A stretch of 8,719 nucleotides of DNA from Desulfobacula sp. (GTDB lineage: Bacteria > Desulfobacterota > Desulfobacteria > Desulfobacterales > Desulfobacteraceae). Made by a program: the position numbers and the translations under genes. A model generated the notes under the pieces. It was not told where the DNA came from and ran no database searches. It saw nothing but the letters and a program-made list of their open reading frames with translations. Location of the stretch: NCBI GenBank assembly GCA_023139225.1, contig JAGLNZ010000384.1, positions 1 to 8,719 on the forward strand, given 5' to 3'. This document shows positions 6,649-8,719 of this stretch, one piece after another; the first letter of the stretch is position 1; every line of letters starts with the position of its first letter.

Positions 6649-7958
6649 AAAAATTTTACATTGAAACCTTAGGGTGCAAAGTCAATCAATATGAAAGCGA
6701 CGGCATTGCCTTAAGCCTTGAAGAACAGGGGTGGATAAAAAGCAAAAAAAATCAAAAAGCCGATGTTTTTATCATCAACACCTGCGCTGTTACATCCAAG
6801 GCCGGCATGCAGTCAAGGCAAGCCATTCGAAAAAGTATCCGAGAAAACCCCCATGCAAAAGTCATTGTCACAGGATGCCATGCCCAGACCGATCCTGACC
6901 AGATAAAAAAAATTGATCATATTGATCAAATCGTCTGCCATAAAGATAAAAATAAGATTGCAGACCATATTGCTTGTATTGGTGAAAACAACTCTCCTCT
7001 GACGTTTAAAAAAACCGATCACAGCAAGGCAAACTTATTCCAGGGTTTTGATCATGCGGTTATTGGTGAAATGACAAGGGCCTATCTTAAGATACAGGAT
7101 GGCTGTAATGCGTTTTGTACCTATTGCATTGTCCCCTATGCCAGAGGATCTTCCGTGAGCATGCCGGAAAAAGACGTTTTTAAACATTTAAGGCAACTCA
7201 ATGATTCTGGGTTCAAAGAGGTGATCATCACCGGCATCCATACGGGTATGTATGGCCTTGACCTTAAAAAAAAATCATCACTTCTAAGACTACTTGAAAA
7301 GATGAACGATGAAAGACCTGTTTACCGGGTCAGGCTCAGTTCGGTTGAACCCGGAGAAATCAATGATGGTATTATAAATCTTGCCAAACAGGGTAATATT
7401 TTATGTGACCATTTCCATATTCCGCTGCAGTCCGGGGATGATGATATTTTAATAAAGATGAAACGACCCTATAACACCTCGCTTTTTAAAGATATCATCC
7501 ATAAAATTCATGAAAAAATTCCAAGTGCGGGTATTGGCATAGATACATTGATCGGATTTCCTTCTGAAACAGATAAACAGTTTCAAAATACTTATGACTT
7601 GATCAAAAAGCTTCCCGTCTCCTATCTTCACGTATTTCCATTTTCACCCAGAAAAGGAACCCCGGCTTTTTATTTTGATGATAAGGTCGATCCAAAGGTT
7701 ATAAAGAAAAGATGTGCCAGGATGCGGGAACTTGACAAAGTAAAGAGAAAGGCCTTTATTGCCGCCAATCTGAATAATAAACTTGAAGGCCTTGTACAGC
7801 ATAAGCCCGACCATAAAACAGGTATGCTAAAGGCAGTAACCTCCAACTACTTAACCGTTTTTATTAATACCAGCCGTGATCTGAGAGGGAAAATCCTTGA
7901 TCTTATACCTGAACGGTGTGATAGTGACATGAACGTTATTGGAAAAATTATAGAATAA
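6645..7958 (+). CDS. mtaB: tRNA t6A37 methylthiotransferase MtaB (radical SAM)
   Basis: Adds a methylthio group to C2 of t6A37 next to the anticodon, giving ms2t6A. It has 437 residues with the three-domain layout of the MiaB/RimO/MtaB group. The N-terminal domain carries the auxiliary cluster cysteines Cys11, Cys47 and Cys78. The radical SAM core has C154-x3-C158-x2-C161, and a poorly conserved TRAM-like tail spans about 371-435. GCKVNQYES (10-18) is the MtaB form; MiaB has GCQMN and RimO GCPKN at this point. The ATG overlaps the mnmA TGA (ATGA, 4 bases), which implies translational coupling; GGGAG at 6627-6631 is 13 bases upstream and too far to be a good ribosome binding site. The enzyme needs S-adenosylmethionine, reductant and a sulfur source, in keeping with the ferredoxin in the operon. 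Confidence 0.93.
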   Translation: MKKFYIETLGCKVNQYESDGIALSLEEQGWIKSKKNQKADVFIINTCAVTSKAGMQSRQAIRKSIRENPHAKVIVTGCHAQTDPDQIKKIDHIDQIVCHKDKNKIADHIACIGENNSPLTFKKTDHSKANLFQGFDHAVIGEMTRAYLKIQDGCNAFCTYCIVPYARGSSVSMPEKDVFKHLRQLNDSGFKEVIITGIHTGMYGLDLKKKSSLLRLLEKMNDERPVYRVRLSSVEPGEINDGIINLAKQGNILCDHFHIPLQSGDDDILIKMKRPYNTSLFKDIIHKIHEKIPSAGIGIDTLIGFPSETDKQFQNTYDLIKKLPVSYLHVFPFSPRKGTPAFYFDDKVDPKVIKKRCARMRELDKVKRKAFIAANLNNKLEGLVQHKPDHKTGMLKAVTSNYLTVFINTSRDLRGKILDLIPERCDSDMNVIGKIIE

Positions 7959-7970
7959 TATTTGCATACC

Positions 7971-7976
7971 GGAGAG
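7971..7976 (+). promoter_or_regulatory. Ribosome binding site of the Cys-rich winged-helix gene
   Basis: GGAGAG lies 7 bases before the ATG at 7984, in the 25-base gap after mtaB. No terminator or obvious promoter lies in the gap, so the gene is probably read from the mtaB transcript. Confidence 0.7.
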
Positions 7977-7983
7977 TTACACC

Positions 7984-8719
7984 ATGGAAGATATTTATAA
8001 AAAACTTGCCATCCACCTTGATAATACCCCCAGCGGCTTTCCTGAAACCGAATCAGGAGTTGAACTCAGAATTTTAAAGCGGCTTTTTTCAAAAGAAGAG
8101 GCAGCACTTGCTTTAAGTCTTGTCTTGAACCTGGAGACTATCGAAGCAATCGCAAAAAGATCCGGGAAAGACCCGCATGAGATTGAGCCCATCCTGATTG
8201 AAATGGGTAAAAAAGGATTGCTTATTCATGTAAACCGGGATGGCATAAACACCTTTATGCTCCTTCATTTTGTTGTTGGCATATGGGAATACCAGGTCAA
8301 CAATCTTACCCGGGAACTGATTAAGGATTTTAACGAATATGTTCCTTACCTGATAAAAAGCCAATATAAGAATAAAACCCAGCAGCTTCGGATAGTACCG
8401 GTTGCCAAAGCCATCAACACAGAATTGAATATCATGGATTATGAACAGGTTGAAAATATTATCAAATCCCAGTCAAAAATCCTTGTGGCCCCCTGTATCT
8501 GTAGACAAGAGCATGCTATCATGGGCAAAGGATGTGGTAAGCTGAGTGAATCCTGTCTGGTTTTTGGCGGTGGTGCCTATATCTATGAAAGCCGAGGGAT
8601 CGGTCGTACCATATCCCAAAAAGAGGCTTTGGATATTCTCAAAGAAGGGGTTAAACAAGGGCTTGTCCCCCAGCCGTCCAATGCAAAAAAACCTTTGAAT
8701 ATCTGTCTTTGCTGTGACT
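7984..8719 (+). CDS. Winged-helix plus cysteine-rich Fe-S protein (3' partial)
   Basis: The first 245 residues are visible; the frame is still open at the window edge. Residues about 25-85 look like a small winged helix: a helix-rich region with LETIEAIAKRSGKDPHEIEP, then a turn and GLLIHV. This is a pattern-based call, not a family match. A Cys-rich part follows: Cys171-x-Cys173-Arg (APCICR), Cys184, Cys191, then Cys241, Cys243 and Cys244 (NICLCCD) at the cut end. The cysteines are clustered in conserved-looking turns (GKGCG, GGGAYI), which suggests metal or Fe-S binding, and the missing C-terminus may carry ferredoxin clusters as in similar deltaproteobacterial proteins I recall. It is the last visible gene of the operon. 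A redox-sensing or electron-transfer role is inferred; I do not recognise a named family. Confidence 0.8.
   Translation, partial: MEDIYKKLAIHLDNTPSGFPETESGVELRILKRLFSKEEAALALSLVLNLETIEAIAKRSGKDPHEIEPILIEMGKKGLLIHVNRDGINTFMLLHFVVGIWEYQVNNLTRELIKDFNEYVPYLIKSQYKNKTQQLRIVPVAKAINTELNIMDYEQVENIIKSQSKILVAPCICRQEHAIMGKGCGKLSESCLVFGGGAYIYESRGIGRTISQKEALDILKEGVKQGLVPQPSNAKKPLNICLCCD

Noticed and set aside
6913..6929. Perfect dyad TTGATCA-TAT-TGATCAA.
   Set aside because: It lies inside mtaB and is explained by the coding of the repeated peptide IDHID. Nothing nearby suggests a regulatory site.
7995..8364. Two overlapping minus-strand open frames opposite the last gene.
   Set aside because: They overlap each other and lie wholly antisense to a gene with a good ribosome binding site and patterned cysteines.

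Overview
The window looks like chromosome from an anaerobic, low-to-mid GC deltaproteobacterium, most likely a Desulfobacterales sulfate reducer. The evidence is a mitochondrial/spirochaete-like (spd-type) EF-G, a NIL-domain dicluster ferredoxin, an acyltransferase-hydrolase fusion, and several genes resembling proteins I associate with that group. The assignment rests on gene content and protein style, not on an rRNA gene or a database match. There is no sign of a phage, IS element, CRISPR array, tRNA or rRNA.

Layout. (1) Bases 1-2772 read rightward: fusA (EF-G, 5' end cut by the window), then a RecA/KaiC-like P-loop ATPase 24 bases downstream. They end at a strong bidirectional hairpin terminator (2795-2835). 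(2) Bases 2858-5020 read leftward: one 720-residue protein joining a PlsC-like acyltransferase to an alpha/beta hydrolase, convergent with the first unit and sharing its terminator. (3) Bases 5021-5173 are an AT-rich divergent control region with a candidate promoter in each direction and two perfect dyads. (4) Bases 5174-8719 read rightward as a tight cluster: NIL-ferredoxin (TTG start), mnmA (overlaps by 1 base), mtaB (overlaps by 4 bases), and a cysteine-rich winged-helix protein 25 bases later that runs off the window.

How the genes may work together. MnmA puts sulfur on U34 of certain tRNAs, and MtaB puts a methylthio group on t6A37. Both act on the anticodon loop, and both modifications can occur on tRNA-Lys(UUU). 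Their translational coupling to a NIL-ferredoxin is the most interesting point in the window. NIL-ferredoxins are known partners in sulfide-dependent homocysteine synthesis in methanogens and some sulfate reducers. No cysteine desulfurase or Tus relay gene is present in the visible cluster. I infer that the ferredoxin may supply electrons (or help deliver sulfide) for tRNA thiolation. This is a hypothesis, not something the sequence proves.
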